Part shown: positions 51,982 through 60,446 of the stretch, piece after piece
Layout: each line of letters begins with the position of its first letter
Position numbering within the stretch: the stretch's first letter is position 1
Assembly: GCA_028285625.1 (NCBI GenBank)
Contig: JANQOX010000002.1
Location: 124,001-188,000 of the forward strand
DNA length: 64,000 nt
Reading direction: 5' to 3'
From: Myxococcota bacterium
GTDB lineage: Bacteria > Myxococcota_A > UBA9160 > UBA6930
Position numbers and translations under genes: made by a program
Notes under the pieces: generated by a model
Seen by the model: only the letters and a program-made list of their open reading frames with translations
What the model was told of the DNA's origin: nothing
Databases searched by the model: none

Positions 51982-52529
51982 ATGAAGGTCTCGCCGAGGC
52001 CCCTCGCGATGCCGCGCGGGCGGGAGGCACGAGGCCAGGCGAGCGAGAGGACGCGGCGGATCGGGCGCCCGCCGTCCCGGAGGCGCTGAAGGAGCTCCTG
52101 ATCGAGGCCACCCTGCTGCACTGGCACGTGGCGGCCGCCAGCCGCGCCCTTCGCGACGACGGCGACCTCACGAATGCCCAGGTCTCGATCCTGCGTACGC
52201 TCCACGCCGACGGTCCGCAGACCGTGCCCCAGCTCGCCGCGGAGCGCTCGATCGCCCGTCAGCCGGTGCAGCGCTGCGTCGACGAGCTCGCCGGTCAGGG
52301 CTTCCTGCGCCTCGCGCCGAATCCGCGTCACAAGCGCTCGAGCCTCGTCACGCTCACTTCGGCCGGTCGCCGTCGCCTTACGCAGATGGAGCGCCGCCAG
52401 TCCTCCTGGCTGCGTCCGATGGCCGATGGCCTCAGTGAACGCGCGCTGCGCAGGGCGGCCCGTCTGCTCCGTCGCATCCGCGAACGGATCGCAACCCACA
52501 TGAACGACACCGCGCCCGAACGAGGATGA
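51972..52529 (+). CDS. MarR-family transcriptional regulator
   Basis: A 185-residue repressor. ATG 51972 is chosen because the -10 element ends 7 bases before it; ATG 51963 lies inside the -10 and ATG 51975 is one codon later. After a 45-residue Ala/Arg-rich leader, the winged helix runs through TNAQVSILRTLHADG, TVPQLAAERSIARQPVQRCVDELAGQ (recognition helix) and the wing NPRHKRSSLVTLTSAGRRRL. It most likely represses itself and the divergent permease. The exported methyltransferase begins 4 bases after the stop, so it is in the same transcript. Confidence 0.87.
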   Translation: MMSNEGLAEAPRDAARAGGTRPGEREDAADRAPAVPEALKELLIEATLLHWHVAAASRALRDDGDLTNAQVSILRTLHADGPQTVPQLAAERSIARQPVQRCVDELAGQGFLRLAPNPRHKRSSLVTLTSAGRRRLTQMERRQSSWLRPMADGLSERALRRAARLLRRIRERIATHMNDTAPERG

Positions 52530-52533
52530 TCCC

Positions 52534-53196
52534 ATGAACCTTCGCTTCGCTTCCTTCGCCGTGGCCCTCCTCGGGCTCGCGCTACCCGGCCTCGCTTCGG
52601 CCGAGAGCCAGATGGAGCAGGAGATCCGCCTGTTCACGGAGATGCTGCAGCTCGCCCCAGGCAAGGTCGTCGCCGACATCGGCGCCGGCGAAGGCCAGTA
52701 CGGCTTCGCCCTGGCCGAGGTCGTGGGCGCCGAGGGCAAGGTCTATGCGACCGAACTCGACGAGGAGAAGCTCGCCGCGCTCGAGGAGGCGGTCGCCGAG
52801 CAGGGGCTCACCAACGTCGAGGTCGTAAAGGGGGAGTACGCGGCGACGGCGCTTCCCGCCGCGAGCGTCGACGCCGCCTTCCTGCGCGACGTCTACCACC
52901 ACATCACGGAGCCCGAGGCGTTCCTCGGCAGCCTGTTCCAGACCCTCCGTCCAGGGGGCCGCCTCGTACTGGTCGATTTCCCGCCGACGATCTGGCTCGC
53001 GCCCTTCACGCCGGAGGGCATCCCCGAGAGCCGCGGTGGTCACGGCATCACGACCGAGCTGCTCGTCTCGGAGGCGAAGGCCGCGGGCTTCGTGCCCATC
53101 CGCACGGTCGAGAAGTGGCCCTCGAGCAACTTCGTGACAAGGACCTACGGGGTCGCGTTCGAGCGGCCGCCGGACTCGCCGGCGACCGGGGAGTAG
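52534..53196 (+). CDS. Exported class I SAM-dependent methyltransferase-like protein
   Basis: A 220-residue protein with a clear signal peptide (residues 1-23, ending in LASA) followed by a Rossmann methyltransferase domain. Motif I is VVADIGAGEGQYG, the acidic ribose-binding residue is in VYATELDEEK, and DAAFLRDVYHHI and LRPGGRLVLVDFPPT supply later motifs. The fold looks intact, yet export would take it away from cytoplasmic SAM, which is odd. Similar signal-bearing methyltransferase-like proteins are known, but their function is unclear. It forms an operon with marR. Confidence 0.8.
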   Translation: MNLRFASFAVALLGLALPGLASAESQMEQEIRLFTEMLQLAPGKVVADIGAGEGQYGFALAEVVGAEGKVYATELDEEKLAALEEAVAEQGLTNVEVVKGEYAATALPAASVDAAFLRDVYHHITEPEAFLGSLFQTLRPGGRLVLVDFPPTIWLAPFTPEGIPESRGGHGITTELLVSEAKAAGFVPIRTVEKWPSSNFVTRTYGVAFERPPDSPATGE

Positions 53197-53295
53197 GCGC
53201 GGCTTCTCAGGAGGGGGCGAGAGCGGAAGCGCGCGGAGGTCGTCCCGGCAAGACGCTCCCGGCGGCTGCGTAGGCGAAGCGCAGCCCGAGTGGCG

Positions 53296-53775
53296 CTAGC
53301 GCGGAGTGCGCATCGCCAGGCGCCCCTCGCGTCGCCGCTGTGCGTCGCGGAAGCGCCGCTCCTCCGCTTCCGTGTCGGGAAGCACCGAAGGCACGTCGGT
53401 AGGGCGCCCGTCGTCGTCGAGGGCGACGAACGTGAAGTAGGCCGAGACCACGTGGCGTGTCTCGCGGGTGCGGGTGTCCTCGGCGGCCACACGGACTCCG
53501 ATCTCCATCGAGCTGCGCCACGAGCGGTTTACCGAGGCCTTCAGGAGCAGCGTGTCACCGGTGCGCGCGGGCGCGAGGAACTGGAAGCTGTCGGCCGCGG
53601 CGGTCACGCACACGTGACCGCTGTGGCGCTCGGCGACGATCAGCGCGGTCCGGTCGCACAAGCCCATCACGAGGCCACCGAAGACCGTGCGCTCTGCGTT
53701 CAGATCGTTCGGGAACACCTTGTAGACGTTCTGCTCGACGGCGGAGCTGGCCGGCGATCTGCCCTGGTCGCGCAT
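53296..53775 (-). CDS. Acyl-CoA thioesterase, single hotdog domain
   Basis: A 159-residue hotdog protein of the YciA/BFIT type. The fold shows FPNDLNAERTVFGGLVMGLCD, then TAAADSFQFLAPARTGDTLL and VSAYFTFVALDDDGRP, in the order of the family. It hydrolyses acyl-CoA esters. ATG 53775 is favoured over ATG 53796 because TATGTT lies exactly 6 bases upstream. Confidence 0.85.
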   Translation of the reverse strand: MRDQGRSPASSAVEQNVYKVFPNDLNAERTVFGGLVMGLCDRTALIVAERHSGHVCVTAAADSFQFLAPARTGDTLLLKASVNRSWRSSMEIGVRVAAEDTRTRETRHVVSAYFTFVALDDDGRPTDVPSVLPDTEAEERRFRDAQRRREGRLAMRTPR

Positions 53776-53781
53776 CCGGCG

Positions 53782-53787
53782 AACATA
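53782..53787 (-). promoter_or_regulatory. -10-like TATGTT, 6 bases before ATG 53775
   Basis: On the minus strand TATGTT-CGCCGG-ATG. No Shine-Dalgarno sequence is present. Confidence 0.45.
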
Positions 53788-53864
53788 GCCGGTCATTCGC
53801 TTGGACGATTCGCTGCGGCAGGCTACCGACCGGGGGGCTGTGCAGACCGACGAGGATCGCGCCG

Positions 53865-54362
53865 TCAATCGCGCTCTTCGTGGACGTCGGCCAGGCCCAG
53901 GTAGACGAGGCGCACGAAGAAGACCGCCGAGGCGACGACCAGCCAGAGCAGGCCGACCAGGTAGCCGGTGAAGCTCCGTTCGAAGAGCACGCCAAGGGTG
54001 TTCAGCGAGAGCGCGATCGCAGCCGCCAGGCCACCGGCTGCCAGGGACGCCGCGACCACCGGTTGGGTCCCGGGTGGCCGACGAATCGCGAAAGAGGCCG
54101 AGACGATCGCCTGTCCCGCTGCGGTCAGCCCGAAGACCGCACTGCATACGACCCAGGGAGACTCACCGGCCGCGAGCCACGCGAGCGGCAGCAGCGAGAA
54201 GAACAGCAACGCCAGCGAGAAGCGCAGCAGGTTCCACAGCCGCACCGAATCGAAGCGCGACCAGGGCCGGCCGCGGGTCTGGAAGGCGGTCACCACCCCG
54301 GAGAACCCAGCAAGCGCAACGGCGACCTCTGCCAGAGTCAGGAGCGTGTCTTCGGCTTCCAT
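53865..54362 (-). CDS. Small four-helix membrane protein, function unknown
   Basis: A 165-residue protein starting at ATG 54362. Four to five hydrophobic helices are separated by short loops; the first reads TLLTLAEVAVALAGFSGVVTAF, a start seen in a family of uncharacterised membrane proteins. A possible promoter, TTGGTC-N18-CATACT, lies upstream, so it need not be part of the ast operon that ends at 54438. Confidence 0.65.
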   Translation of the reverse strand: MEAEDTLLTLAEVAVALAGFSGVVTAFQTRGRPWSRFDSVRLWNLLRFSLALLFFSLLPLAWLAAGESPWVVCSAVFGLTAAGQAIVSASFAIRRPPGTQPVVAASLAAGGLAAAIALSLNTLGVLFERSFTGYLVGLLWLVVASAVFFVRLVYLGLADVHEERD

Positions 54363-54437
54363 CGGATGTGACGCCCAGAACAAAGTATGGCGCCGACCCG
54401 CCGCCGAGACCAACGCATCCCGAGTTGCAGCGGGTGG

Positions 54438-55409
54438 CTACGAGGCTCCGTGATCCGACGGGCCCTCCCCATGCACCGGCCCCAGGTCGCCGATCATGCA
54501 CTTGACCGAGCCGCCGCCCTTCTTGAGGAATTCGGAGACGTCGACTTCGATGGGGGTGACGCCGCGTTCGCGGATCTCGTCGAGCAGGTCGCTGGAGAGG
54601 CCGTCGGGCATCACCAGGAACGACTCGCCGCCCTGGGTGAGGGTGAAGCTGTTGGCGGCATAACGTTCGGCGTCGAGCGGGTCGAGCTGGATCAGACGGT
54701 CGCCGAAAGCCGCGGCGAGCTGGTCCCACCCGTCCGAGGTGATCGCCTCGCGGTAGGCGAGCAGATGGCGGCGGCCGGGGCCGAAGGCGCAGAGGGCCGT
54801 GTCGCCGTGGTAGTGCGCCTCGAGCAGCAGCTCGACCTCGAGGACCGGGCGCGGCGCCACGATGTCGCACAGCTCGCTCGCCACGGCGCGGTCGGTGCGA
54901 AAACCGTAGACGCGCTTCCAGGGCGGAAAGCCCGGCGCCAGCACGAAGCGCTGTTCTTCGATGGCGCCATAGGTGAGCAGGTGGTGTTCGCCGGCGGGAA
55001 AGAAGTCGGCCTCGCCCTCCATGCGCAGCCGCGGGTCGAGTGCCGCCAGAGGGACGCCCGCCGCGGTGAGCACGCGTTCGTAGTGCGACTTCTCGCCGGC
55101 GCGGCTCGGCAGCAGGTTGGCCAGAAAGAAGCGCTTCTGGTCGAGCGGCTTCTCGGCATCGACGTCGACCATGAAGCCCGCATTGGCCGGGTAGACCAGG
55201 CCCGGCTGCTCGGAGTCGGGGGGCACCACAAGCACGTGTACGCCGAGATCGCGCAGCCGATCGCGCAGGCCCTGCCACTGGCGGATCGCGCGCTCGCGGT
55301 TCACGGTGCGCTTGATCCCGAGCCAGGTGCGCGTGTGGGGGTTGGCCCCGCCCTTCACGCTGAAGTGCTCGGGGTCGCCCATCAAGACGGTTCGGCGCCA
55401 GGCGGTCAC
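54438..55409 (-). CDS. DDAH/ADI-type pentein hydrolase in the astB position
   Basis: A 323-residue protein of the guanidino-modifying (pentein) superfamily. The N-terminus has FSVKGGANPHTRTWLG. The catalytic Cys is near the C-terminus in LKKGGGSVKCMIGDLGP, the His in EAHYHGDTALCAFG, and an acidic residue in RMEGEADFFPAG. It should hydrolyse a guanidino group. It is co-translated with astD (ATGA overlap) and occupies the place that astB, also a pentein, holds in the usual C-A-D-B order. It is about 120 residues shorter than typical AstB and of a different subfamily, so succinylarginine dihydrolase activity is an inference; arginine or methylarginine are alternatives. Confidence 0.72.
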   Translation of the reverse strand: MTAWRRTVLMGDPEHFSVKGGANPHTRTWLGIKRTVNRERAIRQWQGLRDRLRDLGVHVLVVPPDSEQPGLVYPANAGFMVDVDAEKPLDQKRFFLANLLPSRAGEKSHYERVLTAAGVPLAALDPRLRMEGEADFFPAGEHHLLTYGAIEEQRFVLAPGFPPWKRVYGFRTDRAVASELCDIVAPRPVLEVELLLEAHYHGDTALCAFGPGRRHLLAYREAITSDGWDQLAAAFGDRLIQLDPLDAERYAANSFTLTQGGESFLVMPDGLSSDLLDEIRERGVTPIEVDVSEFLKKGGGSVKCMIGDLGPVHGEGPSDHGAS

Positions 55410-56836
55410 GGGCGCGGCATCCCGGGCGGGAGCGTTTCGGGGTCGAGTCCGGCTTCGGAGAGCAGATGCGCCTGGGGGCTCGTGCAGTAGACACTCGCCG
55501 TGATGCCCGCAGGCCGATGGTTGCCGCTGCGCCCCTCGCCGCCGAAGGGCAGCCGGCCGCTGGCGCCGATGGTGCCCTTGTTCCAGTTGAGGATGCCCGT
55601 GCGGATGCGACCCACGCAGTGGTCGAAGCGGCTGCGGTCGCGCGTGATCACGGCGGCGGCCAGTCCGAAGTCGGCGTCATTGGTGGCGGCGATGGCCTGG
55701 TCGAGATCGTCCACGGGATAGACCGCGAGCTCGGGCCCGAACAGCTCTTCGCGCTGGTAGCGGTGCTTCTGGCTCGCGTCGTCGAAGCGAACGATCGACG
55801 GCCCGGCGAAGGGCGCCAGGCGGTTCATCTCGCGGCGGTAGAGCCGCTCGCCACCGGCGGCCTCACCTTCGGCACGCAAGCGCTGGAACCGGTCCCAGGC
55901 CGCGCGCGAGGCCAGGGGTCCGCAGAAGACGCCGGGCTCGAGCGGGGGGCCGATGACGATTTCGTCGAGCACCCGAACCAGCCTTTCGAGCAGCGGCGCT
56001 TCGACGCTGCGTGCCACGAACAGGCGCGAGGCCGAGGTGCAGCGCTGGCCGGTGGTCGCGCACATCGAGAGCGCGCACTCGGCCACCGCCAGATCGAGGT
56101 CGGCATCTTCGCACACGACGATGGCGTTCTTGCCGCCCATCTCGAGCGCGAGGATCTTGCCCGGCTGGTCGAGGGTGGCCTCCGCCAGGGCACGGCCCAC
56201 CGAATAGGATCCGGTGAAGAGCACGCCATCCACGGCCTCGTGGGTGGCCAGCGCGTGGCCCGTCTCGGCACGGCCCTGGACGATCTCGAGTACACCCGGT
56301 GGGGCCCCCGCGTCGCGCCACAGGCGCGCCATGAAGTCGCCCACGGCGGGCGTCTGGTCGCTGGGCTTGAACACGACGGTGTTGCCCGTGGCCAGTGCCG
56401 GGGCGATGTGGCCGTTGGGCAGGTGCGCGGGAAAGTTGAACGGGCCCAGCACGGCGAGCACGCCGCGCGGGTGGTAGCTGGCGCGGGCGCCGGCCACCGG
56501 CTCCAGGGGCGCCACGAAGTTCATGCCGTCGCCGAGTGTGGCGTCGATCTTGGCGGGCAGCAGCCGCGCTTCGGCCGTCGCGTCCCAGAGCGCCTTGCCC
56601 ATCTCGCGCGCGATCAGGTTCGCGAGCTCGTCGGTGCGCTCGGCGGCGAGTTCGGCGAACCGCCGCAGCACCTTGGCCCGGGCCGCCGGGCCCGCGTCGC
56701 GCCAGCTAGGGAACGCCGTTCGCGCCCGGCGCACGGCCTCGTCCACCGCCTGTTCGTCCCACACCGGGAACGTCCCCAGCTCGTCACGCGGATCGCTCGG
56801 CGAGACACTGCGCACGACGTCGTTCAACGAAAACAC
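55406..56836 (-). CDS. astD: N-succinylglutamate 5-semialdehyde dehydrogenase
   Basis: A 476-residue aldehyde dehydrogenase of the AstD type. The NAD-binding and catalytic elements are visible: LGPFNFPAHLPNGHIAPAL, FTGSYSVGRALA, the general base Glu in LALEMGGKNAIVV, and the nucleophile Cys in ATTGQRCTSASRL. It oxidises N-succinylglutamate semialdehyde to N-succinylglutamate. GTG 56836 has an AGGATGAG site upstream and a 46-base gap after astA. It fits the arginine succinyltransferase pathway of its neighbours. Confidence 0.87.
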   Translation of the reverse strand: MFSLNDVVRSVSPSDPRDELGTFPVWDEQAVDEAVRRARTAFPSWRDAGPAARAKVLRRFAELAAERTDELANLIAREMGKALWDATAEARLLPAKIDATLGDGMNFVAPLEPVAGARASYHPRGVLAVLGPFNFPAHLPNGHIAPALATGNTVVFKPSDQTPAVGDFMARLWRDAGAPPGVLEIVQGRAETGHALATHEAVDGVLFTGSYSVGRALAEATLDQPGKILALEMGGKNAIVVCEDADLDLAVAECALSMCATTGQRCTSASRLFVARSVEAPLLERLVRVLDEIVIGPPLEPGVFCGPLASRAAWDRFQRLRAEGEAAGGERLYRREMNRLAPFAGPSIVRFDDASQKHRYQREELFGPELAVYPVDDLDQAIAATNDADFGLAAAVITRDRSRFDHCVGRIRTGILNWNKGTIGASGRLPFGGEGRSGNHRPAGITASVYCTSPQAHLLSEAGLDPETLPPGMPRP

Positions 56837-56882
56837 CTCATCCTGGTCGTTCGATCGGTTCCTCGGGCGGGAGACGGGCAGG

Positions 56883-57908
56883 CTACGGCAGCGGGGTGAT
56901 GGCGACGCGGTCGCCGCTGGTCACGCCGAGCGCCTCTCGGCAGCTCGGCGAGACGCGCGGAGCGCCGTCGGGAGGCATCGGAACCACCGTGGCGCGAAAC
57001 CCGAGACGCCCCTCGGTCGACAGCAGCGCCTGGCCCTCGTCCTGAGAGGGCGTCGCCGGCGCGGGCTCGCCCGGCAGCACCAGCTCGCGCCGCTCGCGCA
57101 CCGAAGCGATGGCATCGCGCGCCGCACCGTAGTAGGGGCCGCCGTCGAAGGGGTCGACGTGCTCGAGCGGGTGGAAGCCCACCTTCTCGAGAATGCGGAC
57201 CGCAGCCACGGCGGTCTCGTTGGGCTGGCCGATCACCTCTTGCACCTCTTTCGGAAAGAGCGTCACGTAGACCGGGTCGCGCGGGAACAGGTCGGCGATG
57301 AACTGCTTCGACCGCGCGCTCAGATGGTCGGCCTCGCGGTAGGCCAGGTCGGTGAACTTGGCGCCGAAGGCGTCCCAGAGCCGGTTGCGGCCGCTGGACT
57401 CGAAGGGCGAGAGCATCTCGGCGATGACCTCGCGTTCGAACCGGTCGGGGTGCGCCGACATGAACGCGAAGCGCACCACCGACAGCGCCTTGCCGCAGCG
57501 CTCGGGGTGGCGCCGGTAGGCGGGGTCGAGGATCAGCCCGCCGATCTCGGTCGGGCCGTCCTCGGTCGATCGCAGGGTGAGGCGCCGGTGCACGAAGCGC
57601 TTTCCCAGCTCGGGGCTACGCCGCTCTTCGGTGGAGACCTCGAGCCAGTAGTACGGAGAGCCGGGTCGCCCGTGCTTGGCCAGGATCATCGACGTTCCGA
57701 CGCAGCGGCCGCGCTCGGTATCCACCAGGGCGAACATGTACTCGCCGTCGCGCCAGTCCTCGAGGTCGCCCGCGAAGGAACGCTGCGAGCGTTCCATACG
57801 GCGAGCCACGAAGTCGCGGTCGGCCGGCAGGTTCATCGAGTCGAGACGCTCGGCCAGAGCGAGCAGGTCGTCGAGGTCGGCCGCTTCGACCGGGCGCAGG
57901 ATCAGCAC
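56883..57908 (-). CDS. astA: Arginine/ornithine N-succinyltransferase
   Basis: A 341-residue acyltransferase of the AstA family. GTG 57908 overlaps the astC stop (GTGCTGA), and the N-terminus LILRPVEAADLDDLLALAER has the AstA form. Further signatures are VSTEERRSPELGKRFVHRR, EIGGLILDPAYRRHPER and EVIAEMLSPFESSGRNRLWD, with FPKEVQEVIGQPNETAVAA later. It transfers a succinyl group from succinyl-CoA to the alpha-amine of arginine or ornithine, the first step of the pathway. Length matches the family. Confidence 0.88.
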   Translation of the reverse strand: MLILRPVEAADLDDLLALAERLDSMNLPADRDFVARRMERSQRSFAGDLEDWRDGEYMFALVDTERGRCVGTSMILAKHGRPGSPYYWLEVSTEERRSPELGKRFVHRRLTLRSTEDGPTEIGGLILDPAYRRHPERCGKALSVVRFAFMSAHPDRFEREVIAEMLSPFESSGRNRLWDAFGAKFTDLAYREADHLSARSKQFIADLFPRDPVYVTLFPKEVQEVIGQPNETAVAAVRILEKVGFHPLEHVDPFDGGPYYGAARDAIASVRERRELVLPGEPAPATPSQDEGQALLSTEGRLGFRATVVPMPPDGAPRVSPSCREALGVTSGDRVAITPLP

Positions 57909-59278
57909 GGGAGACCCCGCTCTTCGGCCACCCGAACCAGGGCGCGTTCGAGCAGCGCGAAACCCGACTCGAGCTCTTCGTCGGTGGTGTTCACCGGCAG
58001 CAGCATGCGCACCTTCATGGGGTCGCGGCCGGCGCCGAACACGAGCAGCCCCTCGTCGTAGGCCGCGCGAATCACCGCCGTGGCGGTTTCGGCGTCGCCG
58101 CCGAAGGGGACGAACGCCTGCATGGCGCCGATGCCGCTGCGGGCGCCCACCGCTCGGGGAAGGCGCTTCGCGAGCGCGTCGAAGCGGCGCCCCACGCGCC
58201 CGCCGAGCAGCGCCACGCGGCCCTCGGCACCCAGGTAGCCCTCGCTCTCGAGGCGTTCGAGGATGCGGGCGCCCACGGCCATGCCGGTGGTGGCGCCCGC
58301 GTAGGTGCCGGCCACCAGGCCGGCCTTCGGGTTGTAGGCCTTGTGGAAGAGGACGGCGCTGCCCTGGAGCGTCTTGCCCACGGTGGCGAGGTCGACCAGG
58401 TCTTCGAGCTCGAAGGTCCGGTAGGCGTAGAGCTCGCCGGTGCGGGCGAAGGTCTGCACCTCGTCCACCCAGACGGCGACGCCCGCCTCGCGGCAGGTCT
58501 CCATCAGCGCGCGAAAGAACGACGGGGGCGCGGTGCGAAAGCCGCCCTCGCCCTGCACCAGCTCGAAGAGCATCCCCGCCACCTGGCCGGGGTAGCGTGA
58601 CAGGTGAGCCCGTAGCGCGCGCACGCTCTGCTCGGTGGCGTTCGGCACGGCAGGGTCGAAGAACGGCACGTGCAGCACGTTGCCGCGCAGGGGCAGGCCC
58701 TCGCGGAACGCCGGCCGGTCGGTCACCTCCGAGAGCGTGATGGTGCGTCCGGCGAACCCTCCCTCGAACACCACCAGCCGGTCGGCCGGCGCGTGCTTCT
58801 GGAGGATCATCTTGAGCGCGTTCTCGTTGGCCATGGCGCCCGAGACCGAGAGCCAGACGTGGCGAAGCCGCGGCCCCGCGTGCTTGACCAGCAGGCGCGA
58901 GAGCCGAAGCACCTCGAGACCCGGCTGGAGGTGGCCCTGGAAGACGGTGTCCTGGGCCGCTGCCACCACCGCGGTGGTGAGCAGGTCGGGGTCGCTGTGC
59001 CCGAAACCGTACACGCCGATCCCGCCGATGAAGTCGAGCACCTCGCGCCCGTCTGCCAGCCGTACCCGCGCGCCGCGCCCGGTACCGGCCTGGAGCATGG
59101 GAAAGAACAGGGGCCGCCCGCGCAGCCGGCCCAGCTCCTTCAGGGCCCGCGCGTAGGCCGGCTCGGACAGCGCCGCCTCGGCGCTCTCCTCGGCCACCGC
59201 TTCGATCAGCGCGGCGGCGGCCTCGCGGACACGCGGCGAGTCCCGCAGGGCATCGGGTCTTCGCGGGGCTCGGGTCAT
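57902..59278 (-). CDS. astC: Class III aminotransferase, astC-like
   Basis: A 458-residue fold-type I PLP aminotransferase. The PLP Lys is in LATVGKTLQGSAVLF, preceded by VAVWVDEVQTFARTG, and SVSGAMANENALKMIL binds the cofactor phosphate. In the ast operon it should convert N-succinylornithine plus 2-oxoglutarate to the semialdehyde. Sequence resembles the broader lysine/ornithine aminotransferase group more than enteric AstC, so the symbol rests on operon context. TACGCT lies 7 bases before ATG 59278, consistent with a leaderless start for the operon. Confidence 0.8.
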   Translation of the reverse strand: MTRAPRRPDALRDSPRVREAAAALIEAVAEESAEAALSEPAYARALKELGRLRGRPLFFPMLQAGTGRGARVRLADGREVLDFIGGIGVYGFGHSDPDLLTTAVVAAAQDTVFQGHLQPGLEVLRLSRLLVKHAGPRLRHVWLSVSGAMANENALKMILQKHAPADRLVVFEGGFAGRTITLSEVTDRPAFREGLPLRGNVLHVPFFDPAVPNATEQSVRALRAHLSRYPGQVAGMLFELVQGEGGFRTAPPSFFRALMETCREAGVAVWVDEVQTFARTGELYAYRTFELEDLVDLATVGKTLQGSAVLFHKAYNPKAGLVAGTYAGATTGMAVGARILERLESEGYLGAEGRVALLGGRVGRRFDALAKRLPRAVGARSGIGAMQAFVPFGGDAETATAVIRAAYDEGLLVFGAGRDPMKVRMLLPVNTTDEELESGFALLERALVRVAEERGLPC

Positions 59279-59285
59279 GCTGTGG

Positions 59286-59291
59286 AGCGTA
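59286..59291 (-). promoter_or_regulatory. -10-like TACGCT, 7 bases before ATG 59278
   Basis: On the minus strand TACGCT-CCACAGC-ATG. It would begin the ast operon transcript at its start codon. Confidence 0.4.
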
Positions 59292-59373
59292 TCGGCCGAT
59301 CCGCAGATGGTCTTTCGACATCGACCCTTACGCCGGCCTTCACGTAGGGAACGGCCCTCACCGAGCCGTCCGC

Positions 59374-59379
59374 TACCCT
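59374..59379 (+). promoter_or_regulatory. -10-like TACCCT, 6 bases before GTG 59386
   Basis: TACCCT-CGAACC-GTG. It supports the long form of the downstream gene. Confidence 0.35.
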
Positions 59380-59385
59380 CGAACC

Positions 59386-60381
59386 GTGGACGTGAGATCG
59401 GCCCTCAGCCGTCGTCGGGGCCATGTCGAGACCGAGGCGAGAGCTGCGACCCGGGCGGACGCCCAGGCACCGGCCGCGCCCCAGGAAGATGGACCGGAGA
59501 TGCCGGAGCGGGCCAAGAAGACCAAGGCGCCGAAGGCGCGCAAGCAGCCGCGCATCCGGCGCGGCAAAGAGGAACGCGAGCAACACGCGCTGCGGCGCGA
59601 GGCCCTGCAGGCCGCGATCCCCTACCTGGCGGTGGTGCGGGCACCGAGCGTTCCCAAGGGTGGCAAGGCCATGGGCGCGAGCCTCTCGGTCGCCAGCTAC
59701 AACGTGCACCGCTGGGCCGGCCCCAATGGCGTGCGCAAGCCCGACCCGGCGCGCGCGGGCTTCGTCATCTCCGAACTCAAGGCCGACATCATCGCGCTGC
59801 AGGAGGTGCTGCGGCCGTTCGACCAGGAAGACCCGCTCGAGCAGCTCGCCGAGGCGCTGCACCTGCACCTGGCCTTCGTGGCCACGCGCGTCCACCGCCG
59901 CGGCGAGATCGGCAACGCCATCCTCTCGCGCTGGCCGATCACGAGCATCTTCAGTCTCGACCTGACCCACGGCCGCATGGAGCGCCGCTCGGCCGTGGCG
60001 GCGCGCTTCATGGGCGCGGCGGGGCCGCTGAACATCGTCTCCACCCACCTGGCGCTGGTGGACCGCACCCGCGCACGGCAGGTGCGGTCGCTTCTCGAGC
60101 ACCCCCAGCTGCAGGGGCCGTCGGTGCTGCTGGGTGACATGAACGCGTGGCGCCGTTGCGAGGCGACCCGGACGCTGGAGCGCGAGCTGGTCGGCCACGA
60201 CCTGCGCACCTGGCCGCGCACCTTCCCCGCGGCGCGGCCCGTGCTCGCGCTCGACCGCGTCTACGTGCGCGGCGTGCAGATGCGCGACCTCGAGGCACAC
60301 GACAGCCCGGCGGCGCGGCGCGCGTCCGACCACCTGCCGATCGTGGCGCGGGTTCGCCTCGACCCCAAGGCGATCGACTGA
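59386..60381 (+). CDS. Endonuclease/exonuclease/phosphatase (EEP) family protein
   Basis: A 331-residue protein. The first 95 residues are basic and disordered (KKTKAPKARKQPRIRRGK). The EEP fold begins at LSVASYNVHRWAGPNG and continues with DIIALQEVLRP (metal-binding Glu), GNAILSRWPI, NIVSTHLALVD, VLLGDMNAWR (catalytic Asp-x-Asn) and ASDHLPIVARVRL (final Asp-His). It cleaves a phosphodiester, in nucleic acid or lipid. GTG 59386 has a leaderless geometry; ATG 59500 or 59671 are alternatives. The basic extension suggests nucleic-acid contact. Confidence 0.82.
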   Translation: MDVRSALSRRRGHVETEARAATRADAQAPAAPQEDGPEMPERAKKTKAPKARKQPRIRRGKEEREQHALRREALQAAIPYLAVVRAPSVPKGGKAMGASLSVASYNVHRWAGPNGVRKPDPARAGFVISELKADIIALQEVLRPFDQEDPLEQLAEALHLHLAFVATRVHRRGEIGNAILSRWPITSIFSLDLTHGRMERRSAVAARFMGAAGPLNIVSTHLALVDRTRARQVRSLLEHPQLQGPSVLLGDMNAWRRCEATRTLERELVGHDLRTWPRTFPAARPVLALDRVYVRGVQMRDLEAHDSPAARRASDHLPIVARVRLDPKAID

Positions 60382-60434
60382 CCGATCGCTCGGGAACGCT
60401 CGCGGCCGCGAGCGTTGGGCCGAGGCCCGTCTGC

Positions 60435-60440
60435 TATACC
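60435..60440 (+). promoter_or_regulatory. -10-like TATACC, 6 bases before ATG 60447
   Basis: TATACC-GTCGGC-ATG. No ribosome site is visible, so a leaderless transcript is likely. Confidence 0.4.
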
Positions 60441-60446
60441 GTCGGC

